A DNA stretch of 64,000 bases, taken from assembly GCA_009746045.1 (NCBI GenBank), contig RPFO01000167.1, positions 1,239,574 to 1,303,573 of the forward strand, written 5' to 3'. Source of the DNA: Mesostigma viride. Taxonomy: Eukaryota > Streptophyta > Mesostigmatophyceae > Mesostigmatales > Mesostigmataceae. The notes beneath the pieces were generated by a model. The model made no database searches, had not been told where the DNA came from, and was given only the letters and a program-made list of their open reading frames with translations. Below, piece after piece: positions 51,130 through 62,102 of the stretch. The position numbers and the translations under genes are program-made. Numbering within the stretch: position 1 is the first letter of the stretch; each line of letters begins with the position of its first letter.

Positions 51130-52406
51130 ATACCCTAAAAAACAACGCCAAATGAAATGGAAAGATGAAAAAAGCAAAAGAAGTAAGATCAGTCAGGCTA
51201 TGCTTCCATGCAAGCAGGTCCTGGGCATCTCCATGTTTCTTGTATGCATGAGGAGCACACAAGAAGAAGGCTGACTTTGGCGAGCAAAACAAGAAATAGT
51301 GGCTAGATCTGGCCAGAAAACCACTTGTTTCGAGATGTTTCTAGCAAGAAAAAACATCGCGTTATCAAGCTCATCATATTTACAAACAATGCCAAGCACT
51401 ACGTCACTGCTTTCGATGAAGCATAAGCTAATAGCAGACAAATCTGGTCCAAAATCTGCATGTGGTAGTGGTATTCCCCAACCATCACGAGCCAATAATG
51501 CGTAGAGGCAGTAAAGCAACCAAAAGACAAGCAGAAAACCTCCATTACAGGTCTACGATTATTTTACAATCCACCCAACAACTTGATACAGTACAATGAA
51601 CACGTCAACAGGATAGCACGTACCAGATCAAATTAATTAAACCGCATATTACCTTTCTTGACGGAGCCAGCATGCCCACCTGATGGACGTAGCTGCGAGC
51701 CTTTCCTGGCCGTCGTCGCTTATAAATCATGTAAGGAATAACGTGAAACATCTATCCGCGTTCAAATGTAGGGGCATTTCCCGCCTATCAACAGTTAGCA
51801 CATGCACGGTCGCCACCTGGTTGCTGAAACGAGGTTGCCGCATCGAGCCGCTCCTTCGGAAGGTCGAGACATATCTGCGCACATCCAAACGTTGCCTGGC
51901 CAAGGATATAAGCTTTTCAAGACCTAAGGATCATGCCTACAGATTGAAAATGTAAAGCGGCCATGCTCTCGTACCAGTCAGTTTTCTGTATGACTTATAT
52001 TAATATTCGGTGCATGGCTGCCCGAGAGGCAAGGGCAGAGACCTAAACAGCATGGAGAGTTGCCAACTTGGGTTGCCAACTTGCCATGCTACAGTGTAGC
52101 TTCAATGCTTGTAAGATCCTTGTGTCTCACGGTCGCCAAATGTCAACCAGTGGATGGTTTCCGTAGTGTTTCTAAGTTCCCTTGCATTCCCGCCTTGGTT
52201 CCCGCACGAAAAATTTGGCTGCCGGACCTCGGATGAGCGCGAAAACCCCATTATACGCGCGCTTATACGTGTTATTCGCCGTATCATATTCATACGTAAT
52301 TTAAATACGCAAATCGTATAAAACGGATAAAAATTATACGCTCGACCTTGTACAACACGTATTATACCGTATTATACAGTATAATACGCCGAATAATGGA
52401 ACACTG
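51130..52406. other. right arm of the hAT-like element
   Basis: About 1.28 kb, less GC-rich than the flanks. A 108-codon minus-strand frame (51193-51519) has fairly natural composition but no transposase motif. The last 150 bases are dense in TATACG-type subterminal motifs before the terminal inverted repeat. Confidence 0.5.
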
Positions 52407-52451
52407 GATGCCGGCAATGCCTACTAGGAAGATGTTTGTCAAGGTTGCGTT

Positions 52452-52640
52452 TTGTTGACATTGTCAGTTCTTGTTCGATATTGTGTTATAGCCGGAGCTG
52501 ATTATAATGGCGGATGCGTCTTGACTCTTGAGGAAACGCATCATGTCGAGCAATTGATCCGACTGAATTTAGAGCTCAAAAAAGACGTGCGCAAAAGTAC
52601 TGATCTGAGCTCAGCCGTCAGCCATAACGTCTGCTCGTGA
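52452..52640 (+). CDS. possible exon of an unknown gene
   Basis: From about codon 17 the reading GADYNGGCVLTLEETHHVEQ then LIRLNLELKKDVRKS is natural and helical. The frame ends at TGA 52638-52640, so a splice is needed or the gene is broken. It starts 46 bases after the hAT-like element, which may have landed in its promoter or an intron. Confidence 0.35.
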   Translation: MLTLSVLVRYCVIAGADYNGGCVLTLEETHHVEQLIRLNLELKKDVRKSTDLSSAVSHNVCS

Positions 52641-52959
52641 TATATCTACAACAGGTAACTTGTCAACGATGTTGACGCGTAAGACGTACACACAACACCG
52701 CGAACCCGCCAAATTTTGACATAAATTATTGTCCGGATTTCGTCCGAGATCTAGATTTTTCCCGCGCCGCGAGAGACGAAAACGACGAAAACACCCATGG
52801 CGGTCGAGCATCAGCTAGCGTTCTGAAACCTGCGTCATTTCAGCCGCCTGAGGTGTCAAAACGAAGCTTACATCACGATTAATCCATGGAATAAGTTTGG
52901 AATGATATGCGCTGTGATTGCGACGAGGGCATTGAGCGGGACAAATATTTTTTTTGCAG

Positions 52960-53082
52960 CGCACAATTTTTTTCGCGAAATCCAGATTTCTCGGTGGTAC
53001 GTGTCTCACGGTCCTGGATACGGGAGGAAACGAAAAACCCGGCACGATAGCTCAGCTTGTTCGTTATAATATTCCCGAAGAG
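52960..53082 (+). CDS. well-bounded exon of an unknown gene
   Basis: 41 whole codons lie between a T-rich acceptor TTTTTTTTGCAG and donor GAG|GTTAGT. The peptide RTIFFAKSRFLGGTCLTVLD then TGGNEKPGTIAQLVRYNIPE is natural in composition. Codon use is less GC-biased than in the large minus-strand gene. I do not recognise the family. A second natural stretch (NPPNFDINYCPDFVRDLDFS near 52700) may be part of the same gene. Confidence 0.5.
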
Positions 53083-53889
53083 GTTAGTGTTTTCGTTTTT
53101 TGAGTTTCGCTTTTAATTTTCCGGCATTTGCGTGAATAAACTGGGGGGTGCGAAATCCGTCTGTTTCTTGCGTCATGCAATGCATATCTTTATCGTCAGA
53201 TAATTACCTCTTTAGGCTATGCCCGACCTTCCTATACTGCCAGCCTGCGGCAATAAGCCAGCAGGACATATGGCGTGCACGAGATTCCGCGCAAAGGTCC
53301 CTAATGGTCTCCCGGCTGTGCAATAAGTGCGGTAAAAACTGCGAAAATTGCTTATAATGCCTGTAGAAAGCTCTTTGCGACAGTGTTTTCCAAGCGAGTT
53401 TATCGTTCTTTTGACGCCCGATACAAAAGGCAAAGGGGGGCATCGTTTTTAATTAGTCGGCATGCGGTTTCGAGGTGTGATGGGCCGGGCAGAGGACCTC
53501 GCCACGACACGCTGGGTTCAAGCTTCGCATCTCCCGGCAGCCATAAAGAAGCGCAGATTAAGCGAGGTGAGCGAGCTAGAGGGCCCAGGATCGCTGCTAA
53601 CGCAAGGCAGCTTCTCAAAGGGTAGAGAGCTGGATTAATAAGACGTTCTCAAGTGCATTTTGCAGTGGTTATTGCCACCTTGTCCAGATATTTGCCCTCG
53701 TCTTTCTGATTTAAAGACTGTTTTAAAGAGGGATAGGATAACGTTTCCAACGTTGTTGCTCATTCATTAAAGTAAAGAAAGAGCCTTTTCAGTTGCTGAC
53801 AACGAGATGGAAGCTGCCTCATGCAAACTACCCATGCAATGCAAGTGATGCAACGTGAGGCCATGCATGGCTAACGTTGACTTCATGCG
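53083..53889. other. no gene recognised
   Basis: Nothing could be supported. Short open frames here lack splice context. Confidence 0.35.
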
Positions 53890-55115
53890 TGAGTTGGGCA
53901 GGTGGCTGGCTAGGTGTGTGGCTGGCTAGGTGAACGGGGCGTGTATGGAGGGACCTGATGGTGCGGGCGTGCGAGGGCAAATGGGCGGGCACATGCCTGG
54001 CTGGTTTGGGTGTTGGGTGGTTAGGTGGTTTGGTGATCGGGTTGTTGAGTGGTTAGGTGGTTAGGTAGTTGTGTAGCTGGTTGATTGGTTGGTTGGTTGT
54101 TCAGTTGCCCTGGAAGTCTTGGGTGGGAGGCTTAGGCTGTAGATGCTTCAAGGGATTCCTAGACATGGGTGGGTTCAATGGCAGGTGGCTGGCTGAAAGG
54201 TGGATGCCTTGGTAAATGGCTGGCCGAGTAGCTGGGAGCACAGGCAGGTGGAGAGGGTGGGTGGATGGGTGGCTGGTCATGATGGGTAGACGAGTGTTAG
54301 GGTGATCGGTTGTAGGCAGATGGCCAGGTGTCTGCGTGATGATAGGCTTTGGAGACTCCTAAGTGGGTGGGTAGTTAGATGTGTGAGTGAAACAATTGCA
54401 TGGGTTTGAGGATGGTGGGTTAGTGGTTGGGTGGTTAGGGATGCGTGTGGGTGGGTGGGTTGGTGGATGGGCCATTGGTGGTTGGTGGCTGGTGGATGTG
54501 TAGATGACTAGGTGTGGGTCGGTGGGCGAAGGGACGGGTAGATGGGCGGGTGGGCGCACAGATATGGATGCGTGGGTGGGTTTATGGTTGGGACCGACTC
54601 ACCTGATATCGCTGGTGAAGGGCTGTGCAGGTTGGGGGTGAGGTGGGGGGTGGCTGGCTGAGAAAGTGCATGTGTGGGTGGGTCAGTGGGTATAAGGGTG
54701 GGGGGGCACTGAGTGGTTGAGTGGGTGGGTGGGTGGGTGGGTCAAGGGTGGGTGGCCGGATGGTGCATATGGGGCATGCTGGCTGGGTGTTTAGGTGGTT
54801 GGGTGGTTGGGTGGTTGGCTCATTGGATGGGTGAGTGCTTCCTTATTACCTATTATAGGTGTGTGGGTTGCAAGCGCAGGTGCCTTGCTGGGTGGGTGAA
54901 TGTCCAAGTGGGTTGGTTAAGCTGGTTGGGTGCCTAGGTGCATGCGTGGTTATATAATAAGGTGGGTTAGCACGTGCACGGCTGGCTGGCTGGCTTTGGT
55001 CACTAGGTGGGTGGACGTGTGGGTGGCTGGGTGCACGGGCGCGCAAGAGTGTAAGCAGTTCATTGGGTGGGTGACCAGGTGGCTGCATGGGTGGGTTACT
55101 GCATGGGTGGCTCGG
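53890..55115 (+). repeat. G/T-rich degenerate low-complexity tract
   Basis: For 1.2 kb the plus strand is built from GGTGGG, GGCTGGCT, GTTGGTTGG and GGTTAGGTGG units in no fixed order, almost free of runs of C. The open Pro/Thr/His frames on the minus strand are artefacts. Confidence 0.85.
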
Positions 55116-56129
55116 TGCCCACAAAGCACAAGAGATGGAGACATGGGATATGCCAATACCATATCACGTGAGCATACGTGGATGCCAGGTGACATGTGCC
55201 AGCGGCTGGGTGTCACTTCACCTTGATGTTCGCTCGGCATGTTCTTGACATGTATTACACGTATATATCACGCATGGTGCGTGTTGGTAGCAACCAAATG
55301 GCTGTGTTCTAGTGACGTGGCATGTATTGTCCACCTTTCCTTCCCATTTTGCAATGTGCCAAGTAGTTTAAAGGTATGGTGTTATGGGGTATATATGGAC
55401 GTGCACTGCGCATCACAGCAATGTGGCATACTGGCAATGTCTACCTTACATTATACATTCTGCTAGCTATGGTCACCACTCAGGCATTCACATGCCCCAA
55501 GGTTTTGCACGCTGTTTGTACTAGTCATTCTTGAGTTGCCTGCAAAGAATTAACATGATGTGCCCTAGCTTGGGGAGTGTCTTGGTGGTTAGTGTTGTTA
55601 AAATTGTGATAAAAAAGAGCCAAAATGGTGACAAATGCAGGCAAATGTCACCATTTTGGGCTCCGTATGATCTGAATTTTTGCACATGAATTGTGGGGAC
55701 CCTGTGTCAGGTGTTGGCATGATGACAATAGGTTTGGGTGTCATTCTGACATTATTTGGATTTAATATTAATTAAAAATTGCCATTTACGACAAATGCTA
55801 GCACTATTTTGCTAGCATTTGTCACTAAATAGGGCTCCGAATGCCCTAGAACTTTGTACAAGGTCAGAACAACTCGTATTCGTCACCCTTGCAAAGTTAC
55901 AGCATAATCTGATATCAATTATTGTTGCTATGCAAGTGCAAGTGGTTTAGGTGGCCAGTTTTGGCCTTGGATCTGGAGTTAACTTAAGCAGGGAATACCA
56001 CGTAACCTTAACATTTTGACTCAACTACTCCACCACTAGCCAGACACATCCTGGGGAGTCGTGGGATCCAATCCTAGGTCAATCCAACCATAAACTTGCC
56101 ATGGGCCAGAATTTATGTAAAAAAAAGGC
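55116..56129 (+). other. unique region with two hairpins
   Basis: No gene is recognised. At 55620-55659 a 13-bp stem CCAAAATGGTGAC closes a 14-base loop, extendable with G-T pairs. At 55791-55822 a 12-bp perfect stem ACAAATGCTAGC closes an 8-base loop. Both hairpins are followed by GGGCTCCG and then a related CT-GAA-TTT stretch, so they are diverged copies of one unit. Confidence 0.6.
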
Positions 56130-57187
56130 CATTTCAAGGTGTTGTGCATGAAGCTTCTGCTCTCTTATGGAGGCATTCCACTGACGCCATCGCCAAGAAA
56201 CTCCACGAGCTTGACGGGACCTTCGCCAGGCAAAACAACGGGAGGCCACCGACCGCGCTCGCCGCGAATGCCGAGTGCATGGTGCTGCGTCGTTTCCCCC
56301 AGAAGCCAGGACCGTGACTAGACGTCAACCACTCTTGCCGACGAGCGCTCTTGAAAGGATCAGCTTCTTACCCTCATGGGCCTGGTAGGTGAGGTAGAAC
56401 TGCGCGGGTGCCACCGCCTTCTCCACAGTGAGTCGATCCGTGCGGCACAAGGCGGCTCCCCCACCAGTCCTGCTCACCTTCCCCTCTGGCCCCTGAGCCC
56501 TGAGGCCTGAGGATCGACAAGCTGCGGTTCCTCTCTCGTCGCAAGAGGTTGCACGACCTCACCTGGACGCTGGACGACGACCTGACCCCCGCTCAGCAGC
56601 AGAGTGAGCAGCGACGCGACCTGTGGCCGGAATACCTCCGCCACAAGCAGGACCCCCAGAAGCCAAAGGTGTATACTGGAGGGGCGGGGACTTTATGATC
56701 AACCACAAGAATCACGTGGACGCCCCCGGCCAGCTGCGGGCTAGAGTAGCCCTAGGCCCCTAGCTTGAATCATTGAGTAGTCACTGCCGCCATGGCAGCC
56801 ATGCCTATAGAATGTTTGCCTAGCCGTGCCACCATACCTAGTCACGTGCACCGCTTAACGCACAGTACACGACTCCAGCCATAGCCTTAGCTTAGCCCTG
56901 TACAGCCCGAGCCTGGCAGCCATGCTACGTCCTCGCTATTGATTAGCTTACTTGCCCACGCTCCTTGAACATTATGATATGCTCACACAGGTCTTATTAT
57001 TACCGACCCACAGAACTTGCCGGATCGTCTATCGTGTCCGATTGCTGCTGTGGCATGCCTCTGGCATGAAGGAGAAAGGGGGTCTCTGCCCTTTCTTCCT
57101 GTTGTGCACATCATACAACAGGTATTAAAAGCACTCCGGTGCTCCGTGACTCCCCAACAGGGGCTCGAGTTTAATTAATTAATTAAT
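56130..57187 (+). pseudogene. LINE copy with broken ORF1 and TTAA tail
   Basis: Degraded ORF1 coding is visible in pieces: VSRSVRHKAAPPPVLLTFP, then DKLRFLSRRKRLHDLTW and LDDDLTPAQQQ near 56513-56600. After one frameshift YWRGGDFMINHKNHVD ends at a TAG (56761). The same order of motifs occurs in the better-preserved ORF1 on the minus strand at 57845-59231. A 3' untranslated region follows, with the terminal hairpin (57135-57166) and the TTAA tail to 57187. No reverse transcriptase is present. Confidence 0.7.
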
Positions 57188-57395
57188 GGAGGCATTTAGA
57201 ATTCGGCGTTGTTGCAACTGGGATAAGGCCAATGCCATGTTGGGGCACAGGCGGCGCATGCGCCCGGATCGAAACAAGGCCCTGTCACGTTCTAGATACC
57301 ACTGGTGAGGCACTGAGGCTGAGGTGGGACTGGGCCTAGCTGCCCATATTCACCGAGTTTCTCTCGCAGAGCACTTTATTATTGCTGGCCAGACT

Positions 57396-59231
57396 CATGA
57401 ATTGAATTGAATTGTAACATAACTCCGTTGGGAGTATATGTAGCACATAGCCCAGAGAAGGGGCATATGGCCTATCATACATTCTAAGCTACTTCCTGCA
57501 AGGGTGGGAATGTAAACAACACTTGCTCTAGGTGCACTAGGGCACCTGCAACACCCAGAGTTTCAGGCAACACCCAGCTAAGGGGAGCCTGTCATAGGTG
57601 GGGAAGATCAGCACAGCTATACAAAAGCTAGGGCATGGCTGCTCAGCAGGGAGTGACCCCCTGCATGGGCACTGCATAATTAAATAAAGCTAGGCATCTG
57701 GTATCATCTGGAGGGTGGCTCATCATAGGCACACATGTACATGACTAAAAAAAAAAAGGCTAGGCCTAAGCTGGTATAGTGCCTGTAGTAGGCGGGCATG
57801 TACAAGGCCACTGTGTAACTATTCTACACTGCTGTTGTATTCCCCTAGGCTGGGGCTGGAGTTGCTGGGGCCGCGGTGGTCGAGGGGGTCGCGTGCCAGG
57901 GCTTGTGGCCGACGTAGATGGCCGCCCCCTTCCAGTACACCGGCTGGCCCGCCTTGGTCTGCCGGAGCTGGAGGTAGATCGGCCATAGCTCCCGTCGCCG
58001 TTGTTGCTGTGCCAGGGTCAAGTCGTCGTCCACGGTGAAGTGAGTATTCTCGAGCCGCTTGCGGCGTCGGAGGAACGAAATCTTGTCCGCTGGGCTATCA
58101 AAGATGAGAAGAAGCGGAGGCGCCCCTGCCTTACCCCGCGCGCGGGGGAGGCGGTGGGCGGTCAGCTTGATCTCACCAAGAAGGCCCATGCGTGCAAGGA
58201 TTTTGCTCTCAAACGCACGTGCAAGCTTCTCGGAATTCTCACCTGCTTCCATGTCGAAGTTCTTGAGTATGGCGTTGAGGCTGCGCTTGGCGAGCTCGGC
58301 CTCCTCGCGGAGGTCAAGCGTCTGCCGCTGGAGCTGGGCTGCGACGGCGGAGGTGGTGGAGGTGGTATGTTGCTTAAGCATGTCCGCCCAGGTCGTGATG
58401 GGAGGAGCATCGCCGGCCAGGCCAGCCGGGGCTGGTTTGGCGGCAATGTCCTTCACTGCCTGGGCGGTGAGGCCTGCTGTGTTCTGCAAGACCTCGATAG
58501 CGATTGCATTATCCTTGAGGCGCTGGTCGATGTCGCGGAGCTGGGCGGTGATGGAGTCGGTGGAGACGGAGGGGGGGGGGAGGTGGAGGCGAGGAGGGTG
58601 GCGGTGGCGGTGGGGATGGTGGGGAGCTCAGCAGCCAGCGTGCCGCCAAGTGCCGCCACATCTGCGGCAAGAGGGGTCACGTGCTGCTCGAAAGCTTCCT
58701 TGAGGAGGGTGCGGATGGTGGCTTCGGTGGGGAAGGTGGGGGGGGGCGGTGGGGAAGCCCAGATCTCGGATTCGGAGCGTCCAACAAGGGAGCAGAGGGC
58801 GAAGCGTTGAAGCCTGGGGCGAGGCATGCGGTGAATGATTGGGAGAGCCTCGCGGCGGGGTCGACAAGCTTGCCGTCACCAGGCCAGCGGCCACGGTTGT
58901 GGGACGTGAGGTACACGCACAGGGCTAGAAGCGAGGCGTGATTGCCGTAATACAAGTCTTCCATGAACCAACCGGGGCTGCGCTGCCAGAAGCCGGGGCT
59001 GTTGACGTCAAAGGAGCGCTCTTCCCAGGGCGGCTCAGCAGAGCGGCTGCGCTTAGGTTCAGGCGATGCTGATGGCGAGGCGAGCCCGGGAGGCTGGGCG
59101 AGCACCAGTGCACTACTAGTGTCACCGTTGCCATCTGGGCCGGTGGGCGAAGCTGCAGCCGAAGCTGCAGGCGTATTTTCATTGCCGAGCGCAGCCGCCA
59201 GGCTGCGTTGCGTCGAGAGGCGTTTGCTCAT
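57396..59231 (-). mobile_element. ORF1-bearing LINE-type element, 3' tail AATTC
   Basis: On the minus strand an ATG at 59231 opens MSKRLSTQRSLAAALGNENT. Coding passes through three frames, changing at C-runs near 58740 and 58570, and ends TPAPA at a TAG (57845). The last third shows LLLIFDSPADKISFLRRRKR, DDDLTLAQQQRRRELWPIYL and YWKGAAIYV, the nucleic-acid-binding end of algal and plant L1-type ORF1 proteins. About 410 bases of 3' UTR follow, a hairpin ACTCC-CAAC-GGAGT (57421-57435) and an AATTC tail. No ORF2 lies between, so it may be an ORF1-only partner element mobilised in trans. Confidence 0.68.
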
Positions 59232-59469
59232 CGTATATTAAGCGTAATAGCTTTGGGAAATTATATCAGCGTGTGCGTCTTAGAAAGACGAAGCGATTGT
59301 GATATTCACGGCCGAATTTGGTGCCCAAACGTGAAAGTTATGAGCTCCGCCGTCAGCCATGGCTACCTCGTGGCTCGTGGCTCGTGGCTCGTGGCTCGTG
59401 GCCAGACTCATGCAGCTGCCTTTATGCCCGACCAACTGGTCCGCACACAAGTTATGGCATGGCGGGGCA

Positions 59470-60545
59470 GGCACGGAGATTCGGCTAGTGGAAAACTATC
59501 ATCTATGCAGACGACACGACCCTCTTCGAGGATGTCCACTGAGCACGTGCAGACGTGGCTTGACTGCCTCGCAATCGAGGCCCGACGAATGGTGGGGCTC
59601 AAGGTCAGCAGGAAGACCGAGGCCCTGGCGGTTGGGCTCACTCAACCACCGCCCGACCTCTAAGTTTTCCTTGATGGCTCGCGAGTCCAGTACCGCCGGG
59701 ACCGCGTCAAGTTGCGGGGTAGCTTACTAGCCCCAGCTGCGAGGCCGACGTGGACCACCCGGTATCTCCCTCGCCTGCATGGCACGCTTTGTAAACGCAA
59801 ATTCAGGGCCCTGTGGCGCAAGCCCTTGGGCAAGCTAGAGAAACAGGACCTGTACCAGGTCCGGCATGGTCCTCCCTGTTCTTACTTACGGGGCCGAGAC
59901 GTGGCCGTGGACCCTCACAGCCGACCTGGCCAAAAAGCTGGACATGCTGCGGTCAATTTTTCGTGTGCGGATACGCTGCTCACGTCCGCAAGGAGGACTT
60001 GTACCTAGGCCGCCATGCCTACTTATCACCATGCAGCACCATCAAGCAGAGGCGCCTGCAGCTAGCTAGTAGGGCACTTCGCTCGCACGTACCAACCAGG
60101 TAGACACCTCACATGGCCGGCCCCTCCGCAGGGCTGCATGCGACCTGCTCAGCCGGGCAGGCACCTCCTCACATGGCGTGGGCTGGGCCCAGCCAGGCTA
60201 GACGCTGCAAGGCCCACATCTTCAAAGAGCAGATCGTAGAGGACACTGATGGGGGGCCTAGGACTCTCCATGATTTGGAAAAAGATGATGGACAAGGCCA
60301 AGTGGGCTCAGGTTTAGAGGACAACGACCCCCCTCCAGTGGGGAAGCTGCTTGTTTGCACACGTGGGAAGCATGCTAGACAAGACCCCTAGGGTCGAGGG
60401 CACAATAGATATAGAGTAGGATTGTTTTGGTAGATATAGATTAGACCGGTAGGATCGCGTGTACCCATCCATCCATCCGGCTTGCTCCGTGACTCCCCAG
60501 CGGGAGCACAAGTTTAATTAATTCATTATTAATTAATTAGTTAAC
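59470..60545 (+). pseudogene. 5'-truncated LINE, ORF2 reverse-transcriptase fragment
   Basis: The RT catalytic site reads IIYADDTTLFEDVH at 59498-59539, then a stop. GLKVSRKTEALAVG follows in a second frame, VFLDGSRVQYRRDRVKLRG further on, and VLPVLTYGAETW near 59868. These are the consecutive landmarks of LINE RT from the YADD box to the thumb. Several frameshifts and stops make it non-functional. It ends in a (CCAT)n stretch, the shared hairpin and a TTAA/TTCATTA tail (60513-60545). Confidence 0.82.
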
Positions 60546-60761
60546 TGGTCCGAGAACCGTTACAATTTAATTTGCTGTGCGCGTGGCTCCTGCGCTTTGG
60601 CCCATGGCAATTTTTGCAATGTTGCACTTTTTCGTTGTGACTGGTTTGGCACATAGCCACTCGCATGTTTCATTCTTATACCCATGATCGTTGCTTGAAT
60701 CAGCTGTTCTGGGCACATGAAAGAGAGGTTGCTAGGCATTGTAGGATTTCCAACCAACCAC

Positions 60762-60814
60762 CCAGCATGGAATATGTGCTACATGATCTCCCAACGGAGG
60801 CATGTTATAATTTA
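60762..60814 (+). mobile_element. 53-bp LINE insertion flanked by 24-bp duplications
   Basis: An exact 24-base repeat (60738-60761 and 60815-60838) encloses 53 bases that include CTCCCAACGGAG and ATGTTATAATTTA. The insert matches the 3' end of the ORF1-bearing element at 57396-57440 (CTCCCAACGGAG then ATGTTACAATTCAATT). It is an extreme 5' truncation that still has a clean target duplication. Confidence 0.8.
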
Positions 60815-60844
60815 ATTGTAGGATTTCCAACCAACCACAAGCTT

Positions 60845-61437
60845 GCGGATGACTGTAGGTGTAAGTTGGCGATGCCCTAGGATCTGGAGACGTCCGTCCT
60901 ATAGTCAGCGAAAGTTGGTGCGAGAGGTCCCCAGTTCGATTCCGGTCGGATTCATTTGCAGATCGCGTTTTCCGCGTTTTCCGCGGACCGGCACTGAACG
61001 CAAATGTTTTTCACCTTTGCGGCGTGCCAAATCAGAATATACGCTTGGCTGATCTCGATAGTACCGGCTACGCCCCCTTCTAATAAAGAAGGTTCCAGCC
61101 GTGTTCAGCCCGTCTCACGTTGCGAGACTGAACAAGTCTCGCGTGCAGACACGTGTGTAGTACTCCTACACACACAGATCTCGAATGATTAATCTAGTAC
61201 CAAATCCGAAAGGCTTGCATCACTTCCCGGAAAGGAGAACTTTTGCGGATGACTGTAGGTGTAAGTTGGCGATGCCCTAGGATCCGGAGACGTCCGTCCT
61301 ATAGTCAGCGAAAGTTGGTGCGAGAGGTCCCCAGTTCGATTCCGGTCGGATTCATTTGCAGATCGCGTTTTCCGCGTTTTCCGCGGACCGGCACTGAACG
61401 CAAATGTTTTTCACCTTTGCGGTGTGCCAAATCAGAA
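60845..61437 (+). mobile_element. small element with 195-bp direct terminal repeats
   Basis: Copies at 60843-61037 and 61243-61437 differ at two positions and enclose about 205 bases. Outside lies a duplication AACCACAAGCTT (60833-60844 and 61437-61448). Each repeat has a tRNA-like B box AGTTCGATTCC and an A-box-like TAGTCAGCG, suggesting Pol III transcription. The 12-bp duplication favours a SINE dimer or LINE-mobilised element over a miniature LTR element, which would give about 5 bp. Confidence 0.72.
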
Positions 61438-61449
61438 ACCACAAGCTTG

Positions 61450-62102
61450 TCATGTAACCTCTCAGTTCATTCCAGTTGCGTTCTGAAGCTGGCAGCTTGT
61501 GAGCCTGCAACCACTAATTGCCGTTTGTCGAGACAACTATTCCTGGATGCATGGCGATCCAACGTCGTGGAAGGACTAGGGTAATAGCTGCGCTGGTGCC
61601 TGGTTGTCTCCTTGATAGTCTGTTGCAACAAGAAGGTTCCTTGGATTCAGGTTGATTTCTCGAAAATTAAAAGATGAACTTTTAAGCAACATTATCCCAC
61701 ACGCATCCAAACCTCCATCATCCATCCGCTCCTTGCCTACCCACCAAATCGTACATACACCACCGCCCCCTGCCCACTCTCCAAGTAAGCACCCCAACCT
61801 TCCAGCCCAAGGCACAAGCAGATGCCCATGTAGCCACACACGTAGGGTTTGTTGTCGTTGACAACATTGCCGGGGCAGTCTGCACTGCCGCCGTCATTGT
61901 AGCTGGCTAGCTACCGTGCACAACATCTACTAGTGGCCATAGTGCACCGGTGCAAATGTTGCGCTGCAAAATCTGTGTGATCTGACAATGGGATTGGTAC
62001 AAAAAAACACTGGTCAAGCACTGGAAGGCGCTACTAACCCGTGCACACAGACTGCAAAAAGGTGTGGCAGCTGGTCCGGTGCCAATCCGGATGCCAAGTC
62101 AC
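61450..62102. other. no gene recognised
   Basis: No exon or element could be supported. Confidence 0.35.

Larger units (their letters stand above)
31432..52406. mobile_element. hAT-like DNA transposon, host of nested insertions
   Basis: Both ends carry CAGTGTTCCATTAT in inverted orientation (31432 onwards and ending 52406), followed by imperfect inverted homology rich in TATACG and TATAATACGG subterminal motifs. The flanks are GATACCGG (31424-31431) and GATGCCGG (52407-52414), a 7-of-8 match to an 8-bp target duplication. CAGTG-type ends with 8-bp duplications fit the hAT superfamily. Removing the chromovirus leaves about 1.55 kb with no recognisable transposase, so this is a non-autonomous copy. 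Confidence 0.65.

Noticed and set aside
60893-60951. Genuine tRNA gene (and its copy at 61293)
   Set aside because: B box and acceptor-like pairing are present, but the span is about 59 bases, too short for a cloverleaf with anticodon arm; it is better read as a tRNA-derived promoter.
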